Origin: Vibrio hannami
GTDB lineage: Bacteria > Pseudomonadota > Gammaproteobacteria > Enterobacterales > Vibrionaceae
Assembly: GCF_029589055.1 (NCBI RefSeq)
Contig: NZ_JARQZP010000007.1
Location: forward strand, 930,001-994,000
DNA length: 64,000 nt
Reading direction: 5' to 3'
Shown here piece by piece: positions 45,677 to 53,810 of the stretch. A model generated the notes under the pieces. It was not told the origin of the DNA. It saw only the letters and a list, made by a program, of their open reading frames with translations, and searched no databases. The first letter of the stretch is position 1, and each line of letters begins with the position of its first letter. The position numbers were made by a program, and so were the translations under genes.

Positions 45677-45746
45677 TGATACATTCTCGTTCTACTTTCG
45701 TTAGTATTGGCGCCTTTTGTCATATATGACAAAGGCGCATTTTTTT
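45677..45746 (+). ncRNA. Candidate sigma-54-dependent small RNA, about 70 nt
   Basis: It starts at the predicted RpoN start and ends at a strong intrinsic terminator (GCGCCTTTT-GTCAT paired with ATGACAAAGGCGC, then seven T residues). There is no ORF. The 5' part is CU-rich and unstructured by eye (TTCTCGTTCTACTTTCG), which could pair with ribosome binding sites. The layout resembles Vibrio Qrr RNAs but the sequence does not. It lies between convergent astE and the MazG-like gene. I do not recognise it. Confidence 0.6.
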
Positions 45747-45763
45747 ATCCTAAACTTTTTACC

Positions 45764-46336
45764 CTATATCAACGAGCTAAGATCTGCTGGTCGGTAGTAA
45801 ACCGATTTTAGAACTTTTCCTTCGCGAACGGTTTTGCCTTTAGTGACAAAATTTAGTGCACACTTAGCAATAATATAGTTCCCTTTTGAGACTGGTTTCA
45901 GTTTGATTCCCTGTTCAGCGTAGAAGCTTTCTGTTTCTTTATACTCTTGCTCGTTTCGGCATACCTTACTCATATTACTTGAGTGAATTTCATTCCAGCA
46001 GGGAATAAAGTTGATCTCCAGATTTACTGCAGCGTTGAGCAAAACGTCAATCAGGTAGCTGATTGACAGGTTATCCTCTACTTTGTCCTGGCCTAAATGT
46101 ACCAATCGTCCCATTAAAACATAGACACTATCGACGATCGCGTCTGCCTGTTCTATTTTGCTATCAGCCTGAGCAAGCTCGGTGAGTTCCTCAATAATCA
46201 GGGAAGAATGAAGGGTATCAGAGTCGTCATCCATGGTTTCTGGTGAGCAAACCGGTAAGTCGAACGTAGAGCGAAATTCGCGGATATCATTGTAGATGTG
46301 GTCGTATATCTCTTGAGTCAATTGTGTCAGTTTCAT
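45764..46336 (-). CDS. MazG-like nucleoside triphosphate pyrophosphohydrolase family protein
   Basis: 190 residues, all-helical. The MazG / all-alpha NTP pyrophosphatase metal site is visible: EELTEL (residues about 49-54) and DAIVDSVYVLMG (about 64-75), the EExxE...DxxxD pattern. These enzymes cleave (d)NTPs to monophosphates and PPi. The second half is a family-specific extension. No RBS is evident before the ATG at 46336. It is convergent with the astE/sRNA side. Confidence 0.75.
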   Translation of the reverse strand: MKLTQLTQEIYDHIYNDIREFRSTFDLPVCSPETMDDDSDTLHSSLIIEELTELAQADSKIEQADAIVDSVYVLMGRLVHLGQDKVEDNLSISYLIDVLLNAAVNLEINFIPCWNEIHSSNMSKVCRNEQEYKETESFYAEQGIKLKPVSKGNYIIAKCALNFVTKGKTVREGKVLKSVYYRPADLSSLI

Positions 46337-46476
46337 TGTGTTAGCTGAGTTATTTATTAATGGTAGAGATATTAAAAGATCTTCGGTATTTCTTCTACTT
46401 AGATTGAATTAAGGCGTTAAGTGTTCTTTACTAAAAATAAGCAGGGAATCCAGATTAGCGCGACATAACAACGATT

Positions 46477-47532
46477 ATGAAAGATAGCAACGAGGTAATT
46501 AAGGTCATTCGCCGCCTGTATCAAATAACCAATGATTACGGAAAAGGTTATGACATTCAGATGTTCCAGATATTAATGCTGGGACTGGAGGTGTTTGACC
46601 TGGATATCGCAATCATGTCAAAAATCAAAGATGACAAGTATGTGATCGAACACTCCATTGCTCCGGAAGAGGTGCCTTTAAATCCTGGAGATGAATTTAC
46701 CTTTGACAGTACCTTTTGTGAAATGACATGCCAGTCGGATGTTCCTGTAGTGGTGCATGATATTACGAGTACCCCGGCTTTTACCGGACACCCTGCCTAC
46801 CAACAGTTTAAGTTGGGCGCTTATATCGGGATTCCCATTTACCTTAATGATGAACTTTACGGTACGTTAAATTTTTCTGGTATAACCCCTAAGGCTCAGT
46901 CATTTCCTGAAGGGACAATAGAACTGTTAAAGCTTATGGCTTTATGGATAGAAGGTGAGTTGATCCGTAACCAGCAGAAAAAAGAGTTGATGCAATTAAA
47001 CCAGGAGTTAGAACATCAGGCCAAATACGATGCGTTGACTAATCTACCGAATCGCCGGTTTTTATTTGATGTTTTGAGAACCGATATCGAAAAGATGCAG
47101 ATGCTTGGCGGGCAAGGAGGCTTGTTGGTTGCTGATTTAGACCACTTTAAGATAATCAATGACACTTTAGGCCATCAAACTGGTGATGAAGTACTGCAAA
47201 AAGTTGCATCGAGTCTATTTGAGCAGCTAGATGACAGAGGTTTTATCGCTCGCTTTGGCGGTGAAGAATTCGTTATTTGGTTATCTGGCTGTGAACAGAG
47301 GTCATCAGAAAATATTGCCAATCAACTTAAACAGGCGGTTTCGTCGATCAGATTGGAGCAAAAGCAACTAAGCATATCCATTGGACTTTGCCATTTTCAT
47401 ATTGCCGAATGGGTGGGTGGAGAAGCATCAGACATTGCAGACAAAATCATTTCACAGGCAGATAGTGCTCTTTATCAAGCGAAAGAGTCTGGACGAAACC
47501 GCGTAGTTGCGATTCAAAAAAGCTATGGCTAG
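46477..47532 (+). CDS. Diguanylate cyclase with N-terminal GAF sensor
   Basis: 351 residues. A GAF domain (about 20-165, VHDITSTPAFTGHPAY, LGAYIGIPIYL) and a coiled linker lead to a GGDEF domain with DALTNLPNRRF, ADLDHFKIINDTLGHQTGD and an intact GGEEF in ARFGGEEFV. It should make c-di-GMP. The inhibitory RxxD site before GGEEF reads EQLD, so product inhibition is probably lost. No membrane segment, so it senses a cytoplasmic signal. The RBS is weak. Confidence 0.9.
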   Translation: MKDSNEVIKVIRRLYQITNDYGKGYDIQMFQILMLGLEVFDLDIAIMSKIKDDKYVIEHSIAPEEVPLNPGDEFTFDSTFCEMTCQSDVPVVVHDITSTPAFTGHPAYQQFKLGAYIGIPIYLNDELYGTLNFSGITPKAQSFPEGTIELLKLMALWIEGELIRNQQKKELMQLNQELEHQAKYDALTNLPNRRFLFDVLRTDIEKMQMLGGQGGLLVADLDHFKIINDTLGHQTGDEVLQKVASSLFEQLDDRGFIARFGGEEFVIWLSGCEQRSSENIANQLKQAVSSIRLEQKQLSISIGLCHFHIAEWVGGEASDIADKIISQADSALYQAKESGRNRVVAIQKSYG

Positions 47533-47567
47533 GTTACGACACTCAGGGTTAGCCAGGGGAGGTGAAT

Positions 47568-47927
47568 TTGAGTAGAAGTGAACTTGTTGAGTATCTTAAA
47601 TCATTTAACGGCAGCGAAGAAACATACCCATTTGGACCCGCTACTCTGGTTTATAAGGTTAAAGATAAGATGTTTGCCCTTATTGGACACAGAAACGGGC
47701 AAGATTTTGTGAACCTGAAAGCCAATCCTGATGACGTGTTATTTCTGATTGAGCAGTTTACTTTTGTTAGCCCGGGTTACCATATGAACAAGAAACATTG
47801 GGTTAGCGTCAATATTGAGTACCCCGATGCGGATGAGGTACTTCGCGGCTTTGTCGAAAACTCCTATCAGTTAGTTGTTTCTAATCTCACAAAAAAACAG
47901 CAGGCTGAACTTTCTGACCCCAGTTAA
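47568..47927 (+). CDS. MmcQ/YjbR family protein
   Basis: 119 residues of the CyaY-like MmcQ/YjbR fold: KSFNGSEETYPFGP, VYKVKDKMFALIG, VNLKANPD, PGYHMNKKHWVSV. Putative DNA-binding or stress protein of unclear role. I set the start at TTG 47568 because GGAGG lies 5 nt before it; the GTG at 47562 overlaps that RBS. It follows the diguanylate cyclase by 35 nt. Confidence 0.85.
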   Translation: MSRSELVEYLKSFNGSEETYPFGPATLVYKVKDKMFALIGHRNGQDFVNLKANPDDVLFLIEQFTFVSPGYHMNKKHWVSVNIEYPDADEVLRGFVENSYQLVVSNLTKKQQAELSDPS

Positions 47928-47976
47928 CGTTTTTTCGTGGGAGTTCTCACTCTTAGTCTTCCGCTAAGCACATAAA

Positions 47977-48011
47977 CTCTCATTACCACGCTCCTGCGTG
48001 GTAATGCATAA
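47977..48011. repeat. Palindromic repeat, left copy
   Basis: CATTACCACG-ctcctg-CGTGGTAATG is a near-perfect palindrome. Its reverse complement matches 48841-48874 over about 34 bases with few differences, so the two copies are inverted around the lipoprotein gene. Confidence 0.75.
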
Positions 48012-48139
48012 GCCATTTTAACCTCATTGAACTAGCGTCAAATAAAGCTTGCAAAACTCTAACAAAAATCAATTATGATTCGTGATTTAATCGCAACTAA
48101 TCATTTATGGTCTATTTTGTATTTTCTGTTGAGGTTGTT

Positions 48140-48787
48140 GTGAAGTTTAAAGGTTTATCTATTGCGCTTTGTTTAGTTGCGTTGGTTGGTTGTAATAGCA
48201 AGAGTAATGATAAGCCACCGGCGCCACAACCGAATCCAGGGCCTCCGACGCCAGTTGTTGGTAAGTGTTATGCATACATAGAGGACGGAGAATATGCTTT
48301 AACCTTCGAGTTGTTCACTGAGAAAGAAATTGGCGCTAGAGAAATAAATTCGAATATATGCGACCAACTTGGTATGTACAAGCATGGCTACAAAGCAGCA
48401 GTAGTACAGCATAATAAGGAATATCTTGAGGATGGTTGGGATTTGCAAGTAATTGTTGGCAAATATTTTAGTGAAACAGAAAGAGCTAACCTGAACCAAC
48501 TGTACGGAGGAAACTTTGCAACCATATTTGGTGAAGTAGGTAAAGTTGAACATTTAACAGAGATGGTTGATTCTTTAGGAGACTATTACGAAGAAGGTGT
48601 AAGTTATGATTTTGACGATTACAAACAGATGTACACAAAGACTACAACCAAAATTTTTAATGACGAAGTAATCAAAAAGCACGTTGAAGACTTAGATTTC
48701 TATACTGCCCCACGTGAAGTCGAAAACCTAATAAAAGAGACTAGAGCCAGAGAGATCTACAACGATTTATTAGGCGAGTTTTTGTAG
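48140..48787 (+). CDS. Putative lipoprotein, unknown function
   Basis: From the GTG at 48140, which has GAGG 5 nt upstream, the product begins MKFKGLSIALCLVALVGCNS: a signal peptide ending in a lipobox (LVGC). A Pro-rich linker (PPAPQPNPGPPTP) follows, then an acidic, aromatic-rich domain of about 170 residues that I do not recognise. About 215 residues. The gene is more AT-rich than its neighbours and is flanked by inverted palindromic repeats, which suggests acquisition or an insertion hot spot. An ATG at 48107 is in frame but would bury the signal peptide. Confidence 0.7.
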   Translation: MKFKGLSIALCLVALVGCNSKSNDKPPAPQPNPGPPTPVVGKCYAYIEDGEYALTFELFTEKEIGAREINSNICDQLGMYKHGYKAAVVQHNKEYLEDGWDLQVIVGKYFSETERANLNQLYGGNFATIFGEVGKVEHLTEMVDSLGDYYEEGVSYDFDDYKQMYTKTTTKIFNDEVIKKHVEDLDFYTAPREVENLIKETRAREIYNDLLGEFL

Positions 48788-48840
48788 ACGTTGAACTGAA
48801 AGGACAGGGGTCATTACTCTGTTCTTACGCTTGAAGTCTA

Positions 48841-48874
48841 ATATGCATTACCACGCGGAGCATCGTAACGAGAT
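48841..48874. repeat. Palindromic repeat, right copy
   Basis: ATGCATTACCACGC-GGAGC-ATCGTAACGAG is the inverted and partly decayed partner of 47977-48011. Its own palindrome is damaged in the right arm. Confidence 0.7.
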
Positions 48875-48887
48875 GTATGATCGGTTT

Positions 48888-49118
48888 TTATTTGGAGTTG
48901 TACATCTTCTCAAAATTCTTTGGATTCCAGCCAATCATAATTCTGTCGCCGATTTTCAGAACTGGAACAGAGCGGGCACCAATGGCGTCCAGTTCTTTTC
49001 TTCCACGCTGCATTTTTGCGTTTGTAAGGCGGTACTTGTAGCCTTTCTCATCCAGGTAGCGTTGAGCGTCTTTGCAATGTGGACATTTGTCTTTTACGTA
49101 CAGGACGAGCCTCTTCAT
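48888..49118 (-). CDS. Small glutaredoxin-family protein
   Basis: 76 residues with a thioredoxin-fold start (MKRLVLYVKDKCPHCKDAQRYL). The CPHC pair is a redox active site, and SVPVLKIGDRIMIGWNP holds the cis-proline and C-terminal G-W pattern seen in NrdH/GrxA-like and YfcG-unrelated small glutaredoxins. GAGGT lies upstream of the ATG. A disulfide-reductase role is likely; the partner is unknown. Confidence 0.85.
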   Translation of the reverse strand: MKRLVLYVKDKCPHCKDAQRYLDEKGYKYRLTNAKMQRGRKELDAIGARSVPVLKIGDRIMIGWNPKNFEKMYNSK

Positions 49119-49275
49119 GGTACCACCTCGAATATGTGAAAAAGGGATGTTTTTATCGGAAGGGGAGTCTAATCAATTCTTCGTTGAAATGCGAGCGCAG
49201 GAAGTAGTGCCTGTTCGAAGCGATTGAGTATATACTGCCGTCTCTTGTACCAAAGATGACAATATTCCTTTTCCT

Positions 49276-49773
49276 ATGAACAAATCACTTCGCTACATTA
49301 ATGGCTATCCGGACTCAATCGTTACACAAGTTTCTCAGTTGATAGAGTCCGGGAAGCTGACCCAGTGGTTTGAGCAAAAATATCCTGAGTACCACCAGAT
49401 AAAAAGTGAAAAAGCACTGTTTGATTACACGGTAGAGCTCAAAAACCGTTATATGAAAAAGACGTCTCCGCTTAGCAAAGTTGTGTACGACGGCAAGATT
49501 CATTTGATTAACAATGCCCTCGGATTACATTCGTTTGTATCAAGAAACCATGGTGGAAAACTTAAAGCAAAGAATGAGATTCGTATCGCCAGCGTATTTA
49601 AAAATGCGCCGGAACCGTTGCTCAGAATGCTGGTGGTTCATGAGCTGGCTCACCTCAGGGAAAAAGAACATAACAAGGCGTTTTATTCTCTTTGCTGCCA
49701 TATGGAACCGGACTATCACCAGCTAGAGTTTGATGCGCGATTGTTTATGATTTATCTGGAGCAAAGGAAATAG
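49276..49773 (+). CDS. YgjP-like M48-type metallopeptidase (DUF45)
   Basis: 165 residues. VVHELAHLREKEHNKAFY contains the HExxH zinc motif and the third ligand His, as in the YgjP/WLM group. KAKNEIRIASVFKNAPE is the preceding strand region. No signal peptide, so cytoplasmic. Physiological targets of the family are not established. The RBS is weak. A 51-residue membrane gene follows. Confidence 0.82.
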   Translation: MNKSLRYINGYPDSIVTQVSQLIESGKLTQWFEQKYPEYHQIKSEKALFDYTVELKNRYMKKTSPLSKVVYDGKIHLINNALGLHSFVSRNHGGKLKAKNEIRIASVFKNAPEPLLRMLVVHELAHLREKEHNKAFYSLCCHMEPDYHQLEFDARLFMIYLEQRK

Positions 49774-49832
49774 ATTAGGTCGCTTACTGGTCTTAGTCAT
49801 TATCGACCTTGTTTTCTAGATAGGTAGGTAAT

Positions 49833-49988
49833 ATGGAGATAGAGATCTATATGCCATGCAGACCTGAGTGGATTTGCGACATCATACTCGTCGTTGTCAC
49901 CATTCTTTTTTGTGCAGGCATTGTGGCGTTTGTTTGGGTGATCTGGAAAGAGCACCAGCAGATAAACAAAAAAAACCGGAAGCCTTAG
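49833..49988 (+). CDS. Small single-span membrane protein, 51 residues
   Basis: AGGT precedes the ATG at 49833. The product has a short polar start (MEIEIYMPCRPEWICD), one hydrophobic helix (IILVVVTILFCAGIVAFVWV) and a basic tail (NKKNRKP). That fits a small inner-membrane protein. I do not recognise the family. The stop lies inside the terminator hairpin at 49976. A second ATG at 49851 is possible. Confidence 0.55.
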   Translation: MEIEIYMPCRPEWICDIILVVVTILFCAGIVAFVWVIWKEHQQINKKNRKP

Positions 49989-50008
49989 GGCTCGCTAAGG
50001 ACTTCCGG
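49976..50008 (-). terminator. Terminator between convergent genes
   Basis: CCGGAAG (49976-49982) pairs with CTTCCGG (50002-50008), and CTTAG with CTAAG inside. On the minus strand it ends in eight T residues, so it mainly serves the 50072-50644 gene. Confidence 0.85.
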
Positions 50009-50071
50009 AAGACACATTACCGTTCTACTTTATAATTATTGTTGCACTTATAATGTTTTGTTTGACACTGG

Positions 50072-50644
50072 TTATGCTGTGTAACAGCAGGTTAAGAAGT
50101 AATCTCCACCACACTTCGCTGTGTAATCTTTATCATCCAGGCAGACCTTTGGCTGGCCGTTTTCGTCTAGCTTAATCAGGCTAATCCAGTGGCGCATGCC
50201 TTCAGGTGAGCCTTCGACAGAAGTTGGGAATGTTGCACAGGTTTCCAGTTGAATATCCGCGATTTCTACCTTTGTACGGCCACTTTCGTTAGAACCCTTC
50301 TTGAAGATCACTTCAACATGGCTACCATTTTTATCTCTTAGAACAATAGAGTATGGGTGCTCGGGGCGCCCTGTATAGGCTACAAACTGTCCAGGTTTAT
50401 TGAGTCCACAATGCGTCCCGTCGGTGAAGTAAGCCATCAGATGGCGGCCATCACGGATGTAACACGCTACCTGTGCGTGTGATCCCTTATCCAGCGGAAA
50501 CATAGTGTTTAGTAGCTCAACTGCTTTACGTTGCTTTTCTTGTACTTGCTGAGCTTTTAACGATTCGACGGCAAAAACCGCTTCAGCAATGAAAGAATGT
50601 CTGTTGTCATTGTTACCGGTATTTTTAAATGCTGGCAAATTCAT
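50072..50644 (-). CDS. Hypothetical protein divergent from the DUF3612 regulator
   Basis: 190 residues from the ATG at 50644 (MNLPAFKNTGNN), preceded by a GAGGG-type RBS; an ATG at 50707 adds unsupported residues. I do not recognise the fold. It is soluble, with an N-terminal helical part and a beta-rich second half ending in a Cys-rich tail (CGGDYFLTCCYT). It is divergent from the XRE/DUF3612 gene across a 176-bp gap with operator-like repeats, so the regulator may control it. Confidence 0.6.
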   Translation of the reverse strand: MNLPAFKNTGNNDNRHSFIAEAVFAVESLKAQQVQEKQRKAVELLNTMFPLDKGSHAQVACYIRDGRHLMAYFTDGTHCGLNKPGQFVAYTGRPEHPYSIVLRDKNGSHVEVIFKKGSNESGRTKVEIADIQLETCATFPTSVEGSPEGMRHWISLIKLDENGQPKVCLDDKDYTAKCGGDYFLTCCYTA

Positions 50645-50771
50645 GGTCCCGCCCTCTTGTCTGCTATCGTCCGTAATATGCCTGCAAGTTTTGAGTAAAG
50701 ACTCCAAAAGTATGATCTGGTCTTACTTGTTGACTTGCTTGATTTGTAGATTACACAAAAAATCACTACAA

Positions 50772-50800
50772 TTTCACAACAAAAATTTCACATTGTGAAT
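50772..50800. promoter_or_regulatory. Candidate operator of the DUF3612 regulator
   Basis: TTCACA-T-TGTGAA (50787-50799) is a perfect inverted repeat, and TTTCACA occurs twice, 14 bp apart (50772 and 50786). It lies 20-50 bp before the regulator start in the divergent promoter region. Confidence 0.5.
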
Positions 50801-50820
50801 TTTACAATAGGCAGGAAGCC

Positions 50821-52332
50821 ATGAGACAAACACAAAGCCTTATCCGAAAGTCCCACTTTTTAGGAACGAAGATACGTAACTTACGGAAACGTAACCATTT
50901 AACAATGGAAGACCTGTCTTCGCGATGTGTACGAATTGACCCGGAAAATTCACCATCAGTTTCGTACCTCTCAATGATAGAGAGAGGGAAGCGGGTACCA
51001 AGTGCCGATATGTTGGATGTCATCGCAAAGGTTTTTCAGAAAGACGCAAGGTGGTTTCTAGATGATGAGCCAGAGTCTCAGGACATTACACCAAACAAGG
51101 GGCGCAAAGGAGGGCTGAGTGGTATTCCTTTGGAACCGAGCTTTTTGTTTTCCAATGATATGCTTCAGATAGCGATTCCCGAGCTGCTTTCTCAGACCGG
51201 TGTAACCGGGCGTCAGTTTGCTCAGTTGCTGATACGAGCGTATCAGGAGCACCATCAGAATCATTTTCCCGATCTTGAGCGTGCCGCAGAAGAGGTGGGT
51301 TTAAAGCGCATACCGCTAGCTGTCGAAGATATGCTAGATCTTGCGGCTCAGCATGGTCTACAGGTTCATTGGTTTGATGATGCGCCAAAAGAAGTGCTTG
51401 ACGAACTAGGTGTTGTTAGCCGTCAACTGGTGACTTCTTACTTTGAGCCACCGGGTAAGGTGTACTTAAACACTGTATTGCAAGATTACCCAACAAGGCT
51501 GAAATACGATCTGGCAGTCTATATCGGTCACTGCGTTCTACACAATCACGAAGGATTAGCGAGCACATTAACGATAGGTAGTCATACTTGGGGAATAGAT
51601 GACTCAGTAACCAACGGCTCTCCCGTTAATCCGCAGGACATTCTGACTGCGTGGCGAAGTTTTGAAGCAAGCTTTTTCGCGGGCGCTTTGCTCTGCCCTA
51701 AGGTGCCATTCAGACAATTGCTGGACAGACATGGTTATGAGATTGACGTTCACAAAGCGGTTGGTGTTTCTCCTTCTGTTGCAATGAGACGAATGACAGT
51801 TGTTTCGCCATACCCGCATTGGCACTACTTTGATGCTCATGCCCTTGGCAAGCTCAAAGCAGTTTATCGCGGTAACGGTATCCCACTGCCCTGGGGCAAT
51901 ATGCGTGAAGTGAACGATCCTTGCCAGCATTGGTCGGTATTCAGGATGCTTTCCGAACCTAAAGATAACTCCAGGGCGCAAATTTCTATTTTAGATGTGA
52001 ACGATGAGCCGAGGCTCTATTGTTGTGAGTCGATAGGCGTGGTCGATCCTGCAGGAAATAATCGGGTTTTATGTGCTGGTTTGGACCTCAACCCCGCAAT
52101 TGAAGCGCAAGGTCAGAGCGCAAAAGAAGTTGCCAGTGAAATGAAACAACTTTGCGTTAACAATGGTGGAGAAGTCATTATTCCGAGGCATATTAAGAAA
52201 GAGCTCGCTTCCGTAGCTAAGATCTTGAATATAAACTGGATTGGTCGTGGAATTGATAAACAAGCCAGACTTATTTGCTCCCGCGGCAATGTATGTCCAA
52301 GGAAGCCAAGTTGCTATGAATCAGTTCGTTAA
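50821..52332 (+). CDS. XRE-family transcriptional regulator with DUF3612 domain
   Basis: 503 residues. The N-terminal helix-turn-helix (FLGTKIRNLRKRNHLTMEDLSSRC, SYLSMIERGKRVPSADML) is of the XRE type. The middle resembles the ImmA/IrrE-like and ScfR/RamB-type regulators that control short-chain acyl metabolism, and the rest is DUF3612, frequent in Vibrio. GGAAG precedes the ATG. In relatives such genes sit near glyoxylate-cycle genes; none is seen here. It overlaps the next gene by 17 nt. Confidence 0.85.
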   Translation: MRQTQSLIRKSHFLGTKIRNLRKRNHLTMEDLSSRCVRIDPENSPSVSYLSMIERGKRVPSADMLDVIAKVFQKDARWFLDDEPESQDITPNKGRKGGLSGIPLEPSFLFSNDMLQIAIPELLSQTGVTGRQFAQLLIRAYQEHHQNHFPDLERAAEEVGLKRIPLAVEDMLDLAAQHGLQVHWFDDAPKEVLDELGVVSRQLVTSYFEPPGKVYLNTVLQDYPTRLKYDLAVYIGHCVLHNHEGLASTLTIGSHTWGIDDSVTNGSPVNPQDILTAWRSFEASFFAGALLCPKVPFRQLLDRHGYEIDVHKAVGVSPSVAMRRMTVVSPYPHWHYFDAHALGKLKAVYRGNGIPLPWGNMREVNDPCQHWSVFRMLSEPKDNSRAQISILDVNDEPRLYCCESIGVVDPAGNNRVLCAGLDLNPAIEAQGQSAKEVASEMKQLCVNNGGEVIIPRHIKKELASVAKILNINWIGRGIDKQARLICSRGNVCPRKPSCYESVR

Positions 52333-52843
52333 GTTAGCCCTGACCATACTGTTGGCCTTATTCGCTTTTGTTGCTGGAATGATGTATTGCGAGCGGGAGT
52401 ACAATATTGAATCTTTTTCGGACAACATTTACCTGACAAAAAGTAATCAGGATACTGGCTTTATCGAGTTCCTTGAAAGAAACGACGACAACGTTGTTTT
52501 TATCAATGGTTATCTAGATGCAAGTGTATCGACCGAAGAAAATGGCATTGTGCAGGAGCAATGCGAGATTGATATCGATGAATTAATCGCGCGAAGTGGT
52601 CATCAGAGAATATTTCCAATACCTCGATATGGAAACCTGGATGAGCTTCGTTGCTACGAAACAGGATTGGTACTGGATCTCAATGAAGAAGCTATCTATC
52701 AACCCAGTTTTGGTGGCACAGGTATTGTTATGATTCGATTCAAAGGATTTTTTGAAGTATTTTCTACCTATCATTCTGGGCCAAGTATTCACTATCATCT
52801 TAAAGCTGTTAGTGTCCCTTTTAATATAAGGTATAGTAAATAA
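52316..52843 (+). CDS. Hypothetical single-span membrane protein
   Basis: 175 residues from the ATG at 52316 (MNQFVKLALTILLALFAFVAGMM), which has AAGGAAG about 10 nt upstream inside the preceding gene. One N-terminal membrane helix or uncleaved signal anchors an extracytoplasmic domain with several Cys residues. I do not recognise the family. The frame is open further upstream but only as an overlap of the regulator. Confidence 0.6.
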   Translation: MNQFVKLALTILLALFAFVAGMMYCEREYNIESFSDNIYLTKSNQDTGFIEFLERNDDNVVFINGYLDASVSTEENGIVQEQCEIDIDELIARSGHQRIFPIPRYGNLDELRCYETGLVLDLNEEAIYQPSFGGTGIVMIRFKGFFEVFSTYHSGPSIHYHLKAVSVPFNIRYSK

Positions 52844-52875
52844 CACTTTGTTTGAAAAAGGGCTTGGAAGGTACG

Positions 52876-53220
52876 ATGAATTACTACATATATGTGCTTA
52901 AGAATTTTGCTGTATTTGAGGGAAGGGCACGTCGTAAAGAATACTGGATGTTCTTCATTTTTAACTTGCTTTTCTCCTTTGCTTTTCAGGCAATAGACCG
53001 CACGATGGGCACGGTTTATCTTGGTCTGATTTATAGTTTAATTGTTCTTGTTCCAAGTATTTCCGTAAGTGTTCGCCGGCTACATGACACAGACAGGTCT
53101 GGTTGGTGGGTGCTTATTTCACTAATACCAATAGTGGGCTTTTTGATCTTACTGTTCTTTATGGCACTAGACGGGCAACCTGGTCACAACCGTTACGGTT
53201 CAAATCCTAAGCAGTGGTAA
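52876..53220 (+). CDS. DUF805 family membrane protein
   Basis: 114 residues from the ATG at 52876 (MNYYIYVLKNFAVFEGRARRKEYW), with GGAAGGT just upstream. DUF805 signatures are the FxGRARRxEYW start, SVSVRRLHDTDRSGWW and GQPGHNRYGSNP at the end, with about three membrane helices. The function is unknown in the family. It follows the previous gene closely and may share its transcript. Confidence 0.88.
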   Translation: MNYYIYVLKNFAVFEGRARRKEYWMFFIFNLLFSFAFQAIDRTMGTVYLGLIYSLIVLVPSISVSVRRLHDTDRSGWWVLISLIPIVGFLILLFFMALDGQPGHNRYGSNPKQW

Positions 53221-53229
53221 AACAGCACA

Positions 53230-53730
53230 ATGATCGTTGCGGAAACTGAGCGTTTGATAATCCGTCATTTTGAGCTGTCAGATACAGACTACATCCTGAA
53301 GCAACTCAATGAGCCGTCGTTTATTTTGAATATTGCGGATAAGAATGTGCGCTCATCAACTGATGCCAAAAACTACTTAATCAACGGCCCGGTTGCCAGC
53401 TATAACAAGGTTGGATTTGGACTTAACATGGTTATTCATAAAGAGAGTGGGGCAAAGATCGGAATGTGCGGTCTGGTTACCAGAGATGAGTTAGATCACC
53501 CCGATTTAGGTTATGCATTCTTGCCTGAGTTCTGGGGACAAGGGTATGCTTTGGAAGCATCTAAAGCGATATTGGATGATGCAAAAGCCCGTGGACTCAC
53601 CTCTGTACTGGGCGTTACTCTGCTTGAAAATCAACCATCCAACAGGTTACTTATCAAGTTGGGGTTCAGTTGGGTCGGTGTAATTCAATTGTATGGCAGC
53701 GATAATAATCTTTATCAACTGACCCTCTAA
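53230..53730 (+). CDS. GNAT-family N-acetyltransferase (RimJ/RimL type)
   Basis: 166 residues. ETERLIIRHFELSDTDY is the usual RimJ/RimL-type start; LGYAFLPEFWGQGYALEAS is the acetyl-CoA binding region, and ENQPSNRLLIKLGFSW the C-terminal motif. The substrate is unknown. It starts 9 nt after DUF805. Confidence 0.88.
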   Translation: MIVAETERLIIRHFELSDTDYILKQLNEPSFILNIADKNVRSSTDAKNYLINGPVASYNKVGFGLNMVIHKESGAKIGMCGLVTRDELDHPDLGYAFLPEFWGQGYALEASKAILDDAKARGLTSVLGVTLLENQPSNRLLIKLGFSWVGVIQLYGSDNNLYQLTL

Positions 53731-53739
53731 GAAGGATAA

Positions 53740-53770
53740 ATCGCCAGTCCCAATTTAGGGGAATGGCGAT
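53740..53770 (+). terminator. Hairpin after the GNAT gene
   Basis: ATCGCCA pairs with TGGCGAT, with TCCC and GGGG inside. There is no U-run, so termination is uncertain. Confidence 0.4.
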
Positions 53771-53810
53771 CGATTCGTTGAAAACGCATCCTAGGATTGT
53801 CTGAATAGAA

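Noticed and set aside
45677..45746. A Qrr quorum-sensing RNA
   Set aside because: The promoter type fits, but the conserved Qrr core sequence is absent, the enhancer looks NtrC-like rather than LuxO-like, and luxO is not adjacent.
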